Below are positions 11,626-23,578 of a DNA stretch of 64,000 nucleotides, in pieces. The notes beneath the pieces were generated by a model, which was given only the letters and a program-made list of their open reading frames with translations, had not been told where the DNA came from and searched no databases. The first letter of the stretch is position 1, and every line of letters starts with the position of its first letter. The stretch lies in contig NC_134024.1 of assembly GCF_040712315.1 (NCBI RefSeq), positions 30,247,158 through 30,311,157 on the forward strand, written 5' to 3'. This DNA comes from Castanea sativa. Taxonomy: Eukaryota > Streptophyta > Magnoliopsida > Fagales > Fagaceae. Made by a program: the position numbers and the translations under genes.

Positions 11626-13299
11626 CTTGACGGTGCAACAAATTCACAATCTTCATATGGGGCATAACTTTAGGCGATCTATTTTACATGAATTGACACT
11701 ATAGGCAAATATGGGGGCATGACTTTAGGTGCATGCCAAGGTCATATTTGTGGACTGAAGGTTGTGAATAGAGGCGAAGCGGGGGCACCCGACTTTAATT
11801 TTCATTTTGATTGACATGACAGCCAAAGTTTAAAATTCAGTTCATCAAAAAAAATTTAATTTATACTTTAAAGTTTTATAATTGGCCCTTATCAATTAGT
11901 ACAGAAAAATTCAAAAAATAAAAATAATGTTGGAACAACAAAGTTAACAAACCCAAAAATATACAAAATTAATTTTCTCCAAACAAATCCCTAATTACAA
12001 ATATATTTATACTATATATAACATAATTTTCCTCTTTGAATTTTGAATTGAACTTTTATGTGGTTCAGAAATACCCTTAAACCATACAGTTAATAAGGAC
12101 AAAACTTAAGGACAACCTGCAAAAAGTATATCTCAAATTCTGCATAAAACGACTATAGAATAGGACATTTTCCTACTAATCCATGTCTTCACTCTTCAAA
12201 ACTAACTTATCCAAACAAAAAAAAAAACTTCTCAAGACCATATTCCAACCTTCTTCTTTTTTTCCCTTATTTAAGACTCACCAGTTTCTTTTATTTAATT
12301 TTTCTATTTTTTTTTTGTTTCCTTAATTCCTAATCTCACAAGGAACTTCCCCTGTTTGGGATCATCAATTTAGATACCCAAAATATCCTCAAATTCATCT
12401 ATTTGTAAAACTTAAATAATAGAGTTAGACATGTAAAATTACTAATTTAAAAACTCCTAAATTTTAGCTAAATTTAATAATAAAAAACCTTTTTTTTTCT
12501 TCCACTTCCGCATTTTTTTCTCATGTTAGTAGTCAAACACTAATATAACTTCTTTTTTAAAACAAATAAATAAATAAATAAAACTGCTTTTTTTCCCACA
12601 AACGTACATTTCTTTTCTTTTTTTAATTTCCTCTTATTAATAGTATAGATGAATATAAATGGGTGGTGAGAATAACGGTTTTTTTTTTTTTTCCTTTTGT
12701 ACGCGAGATAGTAGTATTGTTTTAACCTTTTTTTGTATGAAAAAAAATTAAACTAAAGGGTATGTTATTTCAAAATTTGTATATTGGTACACCACAAATT
12801 GAAGATGATATAGGAGAATACTCTTATTAATAGTATAGAAGATAAACATTTTACATATCTTTTTAGTTTCCTTGCACAAATTTTTGGATTGCCTCAACTT
12901 TTTACTCACTTGATCACCATCTCATATTTCAAGTTTGTTTCCATTGACATTGTTGAAATTATTAATTTGTTATTTTGTGTATTTTTGTTTTTGTAATTCT
13001 TTACAAATCTCAATTTTTTTTTTTTAAATTTCTTATTCTTTCTCTCTTTTTCAAGTCTATTTCCACATCAATAATAAATAAATAAAAAGTCTATTTCCAC
13101 AATTCCTTTGATTCTCACAAATTTTTTTCTCACTTCATCATTATTATTATTATTCAATTTATTAGTTCATTTGGTTGAAAGTGTACATTTCTCTTTTACA
13201 TTGATAGTTTGAAAGTCAAATGTTGGAGAGGAATCGTTACCATTAATGTGATTGTGTTTATATTTAAGTACATATTGATTTGGTTTGGTGTATGCATCA

Positions 13300-13495
<196 letters not shown>

Positions 13496-14550
13496 AGTGT
13501 GACGGGGTGGTGTGTATGTTAGGGACATATTTGATGTAATTGGCTAATCTTTTGATAAAATGTACTTTACTTGTAATTGGGTAGATCTAGGATGGTTTAA
13601 GACTTTAAGAAACATGTTATTCAAGTCAAGTATTAAAACCATGCAAATCTTTCCAAGAAACAAGTGAAGAAATGTTGTTCATTAAAACTCGATAGATGTC
13701 TCGACAGAAGCCTATCTATTGAGATTTAATATTGAATCTCGACAGAAGCTAGATACATGCTGTATCTGTCAAGAATTACGAAATCAGAATTTTCAGATCT
13801 GATTACACGCATATCCTTGAGTATTTGTGTGGGGTTTCTTTTCTCACAACCCTAGACATATATAAGGATTATTTTAAGAGCCGTCTCAAGGTCTTTTTGG
13901 AATCCATACATGCATATTGTTACTAGAGACAGAAATTGCTATTATTCATCTTTTTCTCTGTAGAAGCTACTGTATCTTTATGCCAAGGGTTTTGTGACCA
14001 AGGAGCTTCTTGATCTTCATGTTAATGAACTGAAGAACTTTGCAGTCAACATCTTACTCAAATTGGTGAGTTAGTCACATACTGGGATCCGTGCATCATT
14101 GGTTAGTCACGTACTGTGATTCGTGCATTGAAAAAATAGATTATCACTACAATACAAGTCCAATTGAGTATTGTGGTAAGGGTTCAACTGTAGGTTGGTA
14201 TTAGGTACTGGGATTCTTTTTACTTGTAATTGCTTGTTTTGATAATAGTGGATTCTCGAGAGTTTTCCCCATTCGTAAATTGACTTAAACAAATCACTGT
14301 GTCAAATTTATTTTTCGCTACATTTAATTTAATTGATGATTTGTTTGTACTACCACGTTACTGCATGTTAAATTGACTTAATTAATTAACTTGGATAATT
14401 AATTAATTAATTTGCCAAGGGGTCAATATATTTTTTGGCCTATCAGTGTACAAAGCCCAGAAACAAATTAACCGCTGTATGGCTGACGGGCGATTACTAG
14501 CAATTCCAGCTTCATGCAAGCGAGTTGCAACCTATGATCCGAACCGAGGA
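13496..14550 (-). pseudogene. rrn16: plastid rrn16 3' fragment, split by a solo LTR
   Basis: The left part (13496-13516, AGTGTGACGGGGTGGTGTGT) and right part (14446-14550) together match the reverse complement of the 3' region of 16S rRNA: the GTGTGTACAAGGCCCGGGAACG stretch, then GTATGGCTGAC, GCGATTACTAGC, and TTCATGCAAGCGAGTTGCAA. The wording is nearer to the plastid than to the mitochondrial gene. Most differences from the expected text are C-to-T or G-to-A, as expected for methylated nuclear DNA. About 125 rRNA bases survive, interrupted by 929 bp of LTR. Confidence 0.85.
13517..14445. mobile_element. solo LTR, 929 bp, inside the rrn16 fragment
   Basis: The unit starts TGTTAGGGAC and ends GGCCTATCA, flanked by perfect 5-bp duplications GTGTA (13512-13516 and 14446-14450). 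The rRNA text resumes across it exactly when one GTGTA is removed. There is no internal region, so it is a recombination-derived solo LTR. Superfamily not determined. Confidence 0.85.
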
Positions 14551-15843
14551 GACTTCTAAATAGGAGGCTGGAATATACATGTAAACCTAAAAAAAAAAAA
14601 ATTTGTAAAAGAAAGCCCAAATCTGCCTTCCTTAACAAATCCCTAATACTCAATAAAAAAATTATAAAAAAAACCCAAATCTGTCTTACGTTTACTCCAT
14701 CGCGCAGTCAGTATCCTTTTGTTTGTCTCTGCATCGTCAATCTCCAGACTTGCCAGAATTTAATCGCCGCCTCACTGGTATCACTCGCTTTCTCTGTCTA
14801 CTATACTGTACAGTTTTGAGTTGCTGCAGAATGATCTTTACTAGCTTGGTTAAATGAATAGAGCTGAGTGAATGGTTGGGCGCAGAGCCAGAAAGTTATT
14901 GCTGAATGAATGGCTGGAGTTTTTTTTTATTAAAAAAATATATATATTTGGGGTCCACTTAATGTGTGCCCTAAAACATTTTATAGAGAATTGAAAAAAC
15001 TGTAAAACTTTTTTAGGAGAATTGAAAAAGCTGTAATTGTGTTGTGGATATATAATAATATAATATTGATTTTTTTAATGCTAATATTGATTAGTTTTAT
15101 GTTTATAAGATGTAATATATAATGCTGTTGATTTTTTAAATATTTTAATATATAATGTCTATAAATATAATATATCATAATATACAATATATGATTATAT
15201 TTGTTTTCTTAAGATTATAATATATAATTGGTTGATAATGGTTTGAGATGTTTGAGTTATTTTCTTAATTTTAGAAGGTATTGCTTTTTGATAGAAATCT
15301 TTAAGATTGAGAAGCTACTACTCGATCATATTGAAACTTTAGACGTTGAATCTTCTTAAAAGGCCAAAAAATGCATTAGTTTACTCTTTTTTTGTTTCAA
15401 GTTTCAACAATTACAAAATATGCATTTTCAACTAAGAAACTTGTCTATACAAAACTTAATAACAAGATGGAAAATGATTTTAAGTTGTTTTCTAACCGTG
15501 TATACAGAAAAAGAGATTCCTATAAAATTTAATTCATGATCAATTTTTGTACCGTAAAAGAATTTATGTCACAACTCTATTGAGCCAAATTTCAAAAAAA
15601 AAGAAAAAGAAATAAACTATTTTTTTTATTTAAGATTTTGTTTTATATAATTTGGCCAGCTCGAAATAAATTATTGGCTCCACCATTGGTTGTGAATTTG
15701 TTGCAAGTAAGAGTGGATTGATATATCAAGTTTGCATTAAATGTAAAGTATTCTACATGCACGCCCACCACAAGAGCTGTGATATTTGTGTACTAAAGAT
15801 TGTGAATTTGTTGCATATAAGGTCAAGTTCGAGTGGATTGGAT

Positions 15844-16122
15844 GGATTCAGATCCTCTAGAGTTCCTAGGGTACTCTACCAAGTAGAGTTCATTAAATCC
15901 TAACCACTCTTTAATGATTTAATGGTCTAGATTTTGCCATGTCAGCATTTCATTAAGGATCATCTTAATTGTTTTGTTTACAACATTATTTTATTATTTC
16001 AAGAATATTATTAATGAAATGCTGAAATGGCAGAATCTAAACCATTAAATCATTAAAGAGTGGTTAGGATTTAATGAACTCTACTTGTAGAGTACCCTAA
16101 GAACTCTAGAGGATCTGAATCC
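15844..16122. mobile_element. Mutator-type MITE, 279 bp
   Basis: Terminal inverted repeats of about 110 bp start GGATTCAGATCCTCTAGAG at both ends. The perfect 9-bp target duplication GGATTGGAT is at 15835-15843 and 16123-16131. Nine-base duplications and long inverted ends are the mark of Mutator-like elements. No coding capacity. Confidence 0.92.
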
Positions 16123-16405
16123 GGATTGGATTCATTGTCAATATAGGCATTTATGGGCACGACTTTAGGTGCATGCCCAAGATTTGTGTACTAAAGGTTG
16201 TGACTTTCACGTCTGCAATAAATGTGAAGAATTCTACATGTTTGCCCACTGCAATTGTGGACTTTGTTTTGGCAATGGTATTGAAGATGTCTAGCTCAAT
16301 TGTGCCTGAAAGTGAAGAATGCTTGTGTTAGAAATTAATGGCCTTAAGTTAAATAAATAAGCTAGCAAAAAAGGGGATACCAAACGCATATAGGCTGGTG
16401 ATTTA

Positions 16406-17529
16406 GGGCTTGTTTGGTTTTTTTTTTTATCACTCATCACACCTTACTCAATTTTCATCACTCATCACTCATCACTTAAAATACCCAAATTTCCTAATCT
16501 CACCTGTTTGGCACATATTTTCAACTTTTCATCACTCAAATTTTTTTACTATTTGGGGGACCCACACTTGAGCAATGGTCAGAGACTGCTATTAGCCTAC
16601 CCGCCTCACCTTCATCTCCCACCATTTTCTTCACTGCACATTTCATTTTGCCACCACCACAATCACAATTTAACACAAAAACTCCACTCACAGTTTAACC
16701 AAAGAAGTACAAACAACAAAAACTCTCAACAATTTAACACCACCTAAAGCAGCTCATCACCCCAAATTCAAAACTCCATTCATACTTATTTATGATACAC
16801 CACCAAATAAATAAATAAATAAAAACGAGCTTCCAAATAAAAAATGAGCTTCCAAGGGTGCTGTTCCTAGCACCGACAACAGAGCTTCCAGATCGAAGAA
16901 CAAGCTTCCAGATCGAAGATCGAAGATCTTTTCGGCGTGTGATCGAAGATCGAAGATCGGCGTGGAGCTTTTCGGCGTATGATCATTAGCGTGGAGCTTT
17001 TCGGCGTGTGATCAAATATCAAAGATCGGCGTGGAGCTTTTCAGCATGTGATCATCGGCGTGGAGCTTTTCGGCATGTGATTGAAGATCGACGCCGATGA
17101 TCTCTCGGCTTGGGACGGCGTGGGTCGGCGTGGGAGTGACCGGTGGGAGAAGAACAAAAAAGAAAGAACACTGAATCAGAAGAACAAAAAGAAGAACATA
17201 TAAAGAAGAAGAGAGAAAGAAAGAAAAGTGGAGAAGAAAGAAAAGAGAGAGTGACTGGTGGGATGTGACAATGCACTGGCTTTTGGGGCCCACAATCTCA
17301 TCTTATTTACGAACATGCCACTGAGCTTCAAATTCCGAGTTTTGAAAACAACTTAAACTTGTTTTCATTTCTTGTTACTCTCATCCAATTTTTTGAGTGA
17401 CTGAGTCATGAAAATGCTGATCCAAAACTCATCCAAACAAATGCTCCTCTGTGGGACCCACACGATTTGGATGATGGAAACAGAAAACTGAGTGATATCA
17501 CTTAAAATTCATCCCATCCAAACAAGCTC
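16406..17529. mobile_element. PIF/Harbinger-like non-autonomous element, 1.1 kb
   Basis: The ends GGGCTTGTTTGG and CCAAACAAGCTC are inverted, flanked by TTA at 16403-16405 and 17530-17532, the 3-bp TWA duplication of Harbinger/Tourist elements. Subterminal ATCACTCATCAC-like repeats occur on the left, with looser counterparts on the right. No transposase. It contains a GC-richer minisatellite (listed next). Confidence 0.78.
16890..17095. repeat. minisatellite inside the Harbinger-like element
   Basis: GGCGTGGAGCTTTTCGGC-like units recur at about 16960, 16988, 17029 and 17058, interleaved with GATCGAAGATCGAAGATC repeats from 16900. Unit lengths vary (roughly 28-41 bp). Confidence 0.85.
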
Positions 17530-17532
17530 TTA

Positions 17533-17951
17533 GCATTTAGCATATGTACTATTTTTAGATGTTGACCTGGCTTGAATCGCCACAAACCGAGTAAAAAAAA
17601 AGAGTTGGTTTGCATTGTACCAACATTGTTAAAAAAATTTAGAAAAAAAAAGGTTGGCACAATAATTTTACATTAAATTATAGGGAGTAAATCTGGTACA
17701 ACAACTAATTTTATAGCTTTGTTACATGGTGATCAGTGAATGGTGGTGAAATCATAGACCCACCATTTTATTTACATCACTTATAACTCGCCACATAGGC
17801 AAGTCATGACAAAAGTAGAGGAAAATGTTTTGGCACTAGACTTACTCAATTATAAGTGGTAAATTGTTACTTGTTATAACTTGTCATCTAGGAGTTATTG
17901 TGAAAATATTGTAGATATAACATTACTCATTAGACCAAATATATATAAGGT
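17533..17951. other. noncoding, MITE-like debris
   Basis: AT-rich stretch with words of the ACAACATTTT MITE family (near 17690-17930); no gene seen. Confidence 0.5.
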
Positions 17952-17968
17952 TTGTGTGTGTTGTACTT

Positions 17969-18128
17969 TTTTTTTAAGAGAGAGTTTCAACTTATGGCAT
18001 CCGCTCCTGATGATACTCTTTATCATCAGACCAAAACACCAATTGGTTTTTAGTGTAGGCGATGATTAAACCCCAGATCTCTTATTCAACCATCAGAGAC
18101 TTTACCAGTTGAGTGAACTGGAACCCAC
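17969..18128 (-). mobile_element. tRNA-derived SINE
   Basis: On the minus strand an A-box-like CACTCAACTGGTAAAGTC is followed by a B-box-like GGGTTTAATC. The element ends in a poly-A tail (poly-T at 17967-17975 on the plus strand). A 17-bp target duplication TTGTGTGTGTTGTACTT flanks it at 17952-17968 and 18129-18145. This is the layout of a Pol III-transcribed SINE mobilised by LINE machinery. Confidence 0.88.
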
Positions 18129-18133
18129 TTGTG

Positions 18134-18505
18134 TGTGTTGTACTTAGAAGTTCTATGTTCAGCCTTAAAAATATAAATAAAAGTACTATGTCTGCAATAT
18201 TTTTATAAAATAATTTGAACCACTACTTAAATTATTTTTTTTGCCAAATAATAACAACCAAAAAACAATTTTCCACTTAAAATTTGTTATGAAAATATTG
18301 TGAACCTAACATTACTCATTAGACCAAATATATATAAGGTTTGTGTGTGTTGTATTTAGATGTGCTATGTCCGCAACATTTATATAACATAATTTGAAAC
18401 CACTACTAAAATTATATTTTTCCCTAACAAAAACTACTAATAACAACCTTTCACCTAAAATTTGTTGTGAAAATATTGTGGACTTAACATTTCTAGTGTA
18501 ACACT
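18134..18505. repeat. tandem pair of MITE-like units
   Basis: ATTAGACCAAATATATATAA occurs at 17931 and 18316, each followed by GGTTTGTGTGTGTTGTA and a unit ending AAAATTTGTTRTGAAAATAT, so the segment is duplicated. The SINE sits in the first copy. Confidence 0.7.
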
Positions 18506-18579
18506 GGTGTGGGGAAGGTTTAGAAAAAAGAAGTGCTACATTCACAACAAATTATAAATGATAAGTTGTTATTAGTTAT

Positions 18580-19670
18580 TGTAAAGTTGTGATTTACAAC
18601 TATGTTTTATGTTGGCTTTATTCCATGACAAAAAGTGTTGTATTTGCTTTAATTTGTTTCCTTGTATTTTTGTGGGATTCTATTGTATTGATTTTAGTAT
18701 TAAGTTGGTGAAGACTTAAACTTAATTGAAGATCAATGCATTTCGCGACTGGCTCACGAGAAGTTCGCGAGAAAGGTTCCCACAAAAAAAGCATGTGAGA
18801 AGCACATGATTGAAAGCTGAAGAGTTGTGTCAAGCTGTCAATTTCGCTAGTATTTTGCGGGTAAGGCCTTCCCGCAAAATACCCGCGAAACTCTCTGCCT
18901 AGAAGATTTTTAAGTGTGTCTTTCTTATCCTTCACCCACACTATATATACCCTCATTACCCACAAAATTATGAAAGGCCATTCAGAGAGAAAAACCCTAG
19001 ATATGTTTTCTACAACACATACACACCCATCTTTCAGAGAGAGAGCTACCTATCCTTAAAGAGAAATCATTGTAGCCTTTTTTCCTTCCCTTTCCCATTG
19101 TCATACCTTGAGAGTAGATTTGTACCCAAACACAACCCACACCTTTTCAGAGTGTAGAGAGTGTTTTGGAGCTTGGGAAGCTTTGGGGATTTGCCAAAAG
19201 AAGCTGGTGAGGCTTGGCGGATGCAATCGGGCGTATTGTGGGATTCGGAAAGCTAGAGAAGACATGACTCTGTGAAGTCCGTTGGTAGTAGGAGCTTGGA
19301 AGGGTCAAGTACATTGAGTAGACTAGGCTTGGAGGGTTTTTTGTTATTCGTGTACTCCAACTTTATTCTCTAGTGGATCGATTTACCGCTTGGAGGGCGG
19401 TGGTGAGGTTTTTCTCCGAATTCTTCGGTTTCCTCTTCGATAACACATTGAGGTGTTATCTTGTGTTTGTATCTCTCTTCCCTTACTCTTGTACTTTATT
19501 TTTATTGTTTGTTGTTCATTTTTATGCACTAGAGTAGTATCGGTTGATTGTGCTTCATTTACTCTTGTTTCTGCACTTAGATAAGTTAGAGTAAAAGCAA
19601 TCTAGCCACAATTTTTTAATTTGAGATCTAAACAGCTCTTGTGTTTTTTTAACACAAATCCAAGCTTTCA
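18580..19670 (+). repeat. 5' LTR (1091 bp)
   Basis: Pairs with 24489-25581. The U3 region holds CGCGA-rich words (TTTCGCGACTGG, CCCGCGAAACTC). CACTATATATACCC near 18938 is the likely TATA region. By eye the first 300 bases differ from the 3' LTR at many positions, largely transitions, so the insertion is not recent. Confidence 0.93.
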
Positions 19671-19672
19671 AT

Positions 19673-19684
19673 TGGTATCAGAGC
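19673..19684 (+). other. primer-binding site
   Basis: TGGTATCAGAGC, two bases after the 5' LTR end; complementary to the 3' end of initiator tRNA-Met, the usual plant retrotransposon primer. Confidence 0.9.
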
Positions 19685-19744
19685 GGGTACACTTGTTTGG
19701 TTTCATTACCTAAGTGTGATCCTTGACCCCTTGTGTTTTTTGGC

Positions 19745-20738
19745 ATGGATAGTGCTTTGTATGCTTCTATGGATGTTGTTAATTGTAACATGCCATGTGT
19801 TTGTGAAAATGCCTCTATAAGTGTTAATCCTCAAAATTGTGATGACATGTTACATGAATCTATGGGTGTTGTTGTTGATATTCTAAATGTCAAACTCTTG
19901 AAGAAAAAGATTAAGAAGTTTTATGAGAATTTCAGAAAGTTCACTAGTGAAAAGGATGATTTGATTGCTAAGCTCAATGAATTAAATAAATTGGTTGAAA
20001 AGTATAAGAAACTTGCTGAAAATTCTCTTGAAAAGCTGAAAAAATTTGAATGTTTGAATATGGACTTGGATGCTAAACTTGTTTTGTCTAACAAACTTGT
20101 TGATGAGCTAATGTGAAAATGAATCTCTTAAGATGCATGCCAAGTGTTTGATTGTTGAACTTATCGCTAAAAATGATGAAAATATTTGTTGCAATCATGT
20201 TGTGATACCTGATTTTGTGCCTAGTGTGAGCTCTACCTCTAAAGGCAAATTGATGTACATTCCTCCACACAAAAGAAACCAAAAAGTGGAGAGAAAGATT
20301 CTTAAGCCAAAGCCTCCATTTAGGTCTCAACCTAAGGTTTTGGATGGATCTAAGTTTGTTCCAACTTGCCACCATTACAGTGTGATCGTTCATATAAGAC
20401 CTCAATGTCCCAAGTTGAAGAGAGAACAAAACCATATTGCTAGATCGCTCCCTAAAAAACCTAGTGGACCTAAACCCATTATTTGTCATCACTGTGGTGC
20501 TTTTGGTCACCTTAGACCTCTTTTCTCTAAGTTTCAAGCTCTTAAAAGAATCAAAAGAAAAAAGAAACTTAAGCTTCTTGGAAATTGTGCTTTGCAAGAA
20601 AAACCAATTTTTGGGGAAAATGATAAGTTGTTGAAGAAAGTTTTTGATGTTCTTACCTCCTTGTTCATGTGCATCTCTGGTTTTTATTCTTCCAACCCTC
20701 GTCTCACTTCTCATGAGACACTCATTCCAAACAATTAG
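19745..20738 (+). pseudogene. gag remnant with two damaged zinc knuckles
   Basis: From ATG at 19745 a lysine-rich, coiled-coil-like stretch (KLLKKKIKKFYENFRKF) runs to a stop at 20114-20116. A second reading from 20133 continues the gag text with a shift of frame. It holds two CCHC-like knuckles: CHHYSVIVHIRPQC, whose second cysteine is tyrosine, and CHHCGAFGHLRPLF, whose last cysteine is phenylalanine. Intact knuckles bind the element RNA during packaging, so both changes argue for loss of function. A stop at 20736-20738 ends the reading before any protease. Confidence 0.82.
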
Positions 20739-22666
20739 TTCTGTTTGGATGAGGAAGGGTTCCTATGGTTGAGTTTTTTCTCTTTTGGTCCTTAATCTAA
20801 TTCTTTTGATATTTGTAGGACCCTTTATGCATTAGACACTTCATTGTCATGAATTTTTGCATCTTGCATTTTTTTTGTATGCATTGCTTTTGTTTTGATC
20901 TTACTTTTATGTTTTAGTTTTGTGTGTGTAAAAATCCAAAACCACATAAAAAGTGAAAAATTCAAAAAGTTTGATCGTATATGTTTGAGCACATATCACA
21001 TGTGAGTTTGGCCTAGTACCTTCATACTAATGGCGTAGTACATTTACGAACTTAACTTGTTTTGTATGCACATTTATCTTTGTGGGAAAAATCTTGAAAT
21101 ATCAAAAGTTTAGGCATTAAATCTCAAAATGAGATGTACTTTGTTCAAAATGATCAAATGTTATAAGTTGTAAAGAAGCCAAGTGAAAAACTTCAAAGAA
21201 ATGTAATCATTTTCTTGTGGGAGATCATATATGTTCATTTCTATAATTGAGATAGTCCACTTGACTTAGTACTAGTTGTGTATGACTTGATTGAATTGAT
21301 CATTGAAGCGTCACTCTATACTAAGGACTATTCCACACTTGATCCACACACATAACACACAAGACTTTGTTCAATGAATGCTTATTTCATTTATGTAATT
21401 TTACATGATCAAATGTGATGTGTATGCTCAATTGCTTGTCGATCAAACCCAAAAAGATTTTTAAGTATTTTTATATGTTTTTGAAAGTGTTTTTATATTT
21501 TCGTGCTTTAAGTTTTTGTTCAAAATGCATTTTTGTGTTGTTCTTCAAAAACTGGTTTAGAGGCATTTTCGCAAGAAGCTTGTGACTAAAAACTTCCTGC
21601 GAAAAGAGGTTAAGGGAAATCTAAAAATCTCATTTTTCATACAGAGAGTATCATGACTATTTCGCGACCAAGATCTTCCCGCGAAATGTTTTTTAGGAAA
21701 AAACTAGAAAACACAATTTCAGACAGAGACTTTCGCAACTGTATCGCGACTGTTTCGTGACTAAAAGCTTCCCGCGAAAGTGTTTGTGCTTCAGTGGTGT
21801 TTTTCGCGAGTAATTTCTCGACTGTCTAACCCACAAAAAACGCGTGTTTTCAGTTTTATAGGACTAATGTGACTAAGTTTTTAAAACACTCTCTATTTCC
21901 CTCACACTGCCTCTCTCGAACCTCTCTCAACCTAAATCTTATTTTCTCTCAAAACCCCATCTTTTTCAAGATTGTTTTCTGCAAAATCAACTTCATGGTA
22001 TATTTTCTAAAACATTCTTTTCATTTCTGTCTTAGATTATGCAGAAAATATCTTAGGCTTATAAATTTTGGGGATTTTCAAAACAAGGGTTGGTTTCATG
22101 ACTTTTAAGCAAATTTTTTTCAATATTTTGATTGGGCTGAGTCCCATTTGGTTTGTGTGTATCTGTGTTGGCCCCTTGTGGCATTCTAAACATGTATTTA
22201 GGCATATTTCCATGTGTTCATGCATTGACCACATGTATAGAATAGTGTTGCATGCTTAGTGTTTGACAAAATGTTCAAGTGGCATTTTTGTGTTGTTTTG
22301 GACTCAAATGAGTTCCAATGTTTGGGTTTACCCTTGATTAAACATGCTTGACTTGATTTGATCATTGGGTGTATGTTTTACACACTTTGCCCAATTTGTG
22401 CCTCTATACTAGGCCATGCATCACCTAGGCACACACTAGGCACACTCCTTGCATCAACTCATGCACTCACATGCACAGTTCATATACTCTTGCATTTTGT
22501 TAGTGTTTACATGGTTTAGCGCTTAAAGCATGTAGTTTTAACTCTGTTATGTTTTGTTTTAAGTATTTGTGCTTATTTGTTTTGGACTAACTTGAATCTA
22601 ATCAAGTTTTGTCGTCTGTTTTATGTTTCTGCATTCTTTTTGTGTGTTCTGTGTCTATTTATGTAG
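20739..22666 (+). other. internal noncoding region of the LTR element
   Basis: No sustained ORF. The segment 21560-21840 repeats the CGCGA-rich words of the LTR (TTTCGCGACC, TTCCCGCGAAA), so part of it may derive from LTR-like sequence. Confidence 0.6.
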
Positions 22667-23578
22667 ATGTCTCCCACCAAGCATGCTGCTTCCAAGAAAT
22701 CCTCCAAGCGTGCTAACACGGATTCTGACAACTTCAAATCTTTTGAGGCAGATATGGCTTACAATGACTAATTAAGTGAGCTACAATAATTATGGAGAGA
22801 GTTGTCCAATTGGATACCCTTGAAGACACTTTCATTCCCGATGTGTTCAAGGAGAGGACATGGACGAAGTTGTTAACTCCGAGTGGAAATGTGTACTTGG
22901 AAATCATTAAAGAGTTCTTTTTCAATGCTAGTGTAGACGGAGACCATATTAACTGCTGGGTGAGACACAAGGAATTTGTGATTACAAGAGATTCAATCCA
23001 AGATTTCCTTGAAGTTCATCCTCCTTCTCAGCCAATTACCATGCAATACAATGATCGTTTGGAATCCATTGAGGAAATGGTAAAAAATTCTTGGTGGTAC
23101 ACCAACCAAAAGGTCTATGAACACAATTCCATTCAATCCAGAAATGAGGGCTCTTGCTTATGTGATGATCCATAATTTGTATCCGGTCACCAACTTGACG
23201 ACATTGTCCATTGCAAGGACAATCTTCTTGTACGATCTCTTCACTCACAAAGAGATTGATATTTATGGACACATCTTCCACCTCTTGACCAAAAGTATTG
23301 AGAAGCGGAACTCCAAAACAGTCATGCCATTTCCCTCTCTCATTATGGGTCTCATTGCAAAGGCAAAGCTCAAACTTCCAAGCAATCTCACTATTATGCA
23401 TAGAGATTACCCCATTGGTGCACACACGGTGACTCGAAGCACAACTCACATTGAAGGATCAAAGACCAGCACTTCTCAAATTCCAAGGGCTGCTATTGAA
23501 GAAGACGGTGGAGACACGGAGGATGAGATTGATAGATTTACTTCTACTCCAGAGAATTCTGCACAACCATCTTCCTAA
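22667..23578 (+). pseudogene. putative plant transposon protein (Transposase_32-like), broken
   Basis: The reading starts MSPTKHAASKKSSKRANTD at 22667, meets a stop near 22769, continues as ERVVQLDTLEDTFIPDVF from 22792, and shifts frame near 23110 into TIPFNPEMRALAYVMIHNLY and FPSLIMGLIAKAKLKLP. It ends in an acidic tail at 23577. The P-E-M-R and FPxLI patterns are those of the family annotated as 'putative plant transposon protein' (Pfam Transposase_32 from memory). Its biochemical role is unknown to me. It lies in the sense direction where pol would be in an autonomous element. Confidence 0.75.

Noticed and set aside
17012..17293. 93- and 74-codon minus frames in the Harbinger-like element
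   Set aside because: Phe/Leu/Ser-rich reading of a GAAGAA-rich stretch with no family resemblance.
20088..20714. 208-codon minus frame
   Set aside because: Shadow of the gag remnant on the plus strand, where the zinc knuckles are read.
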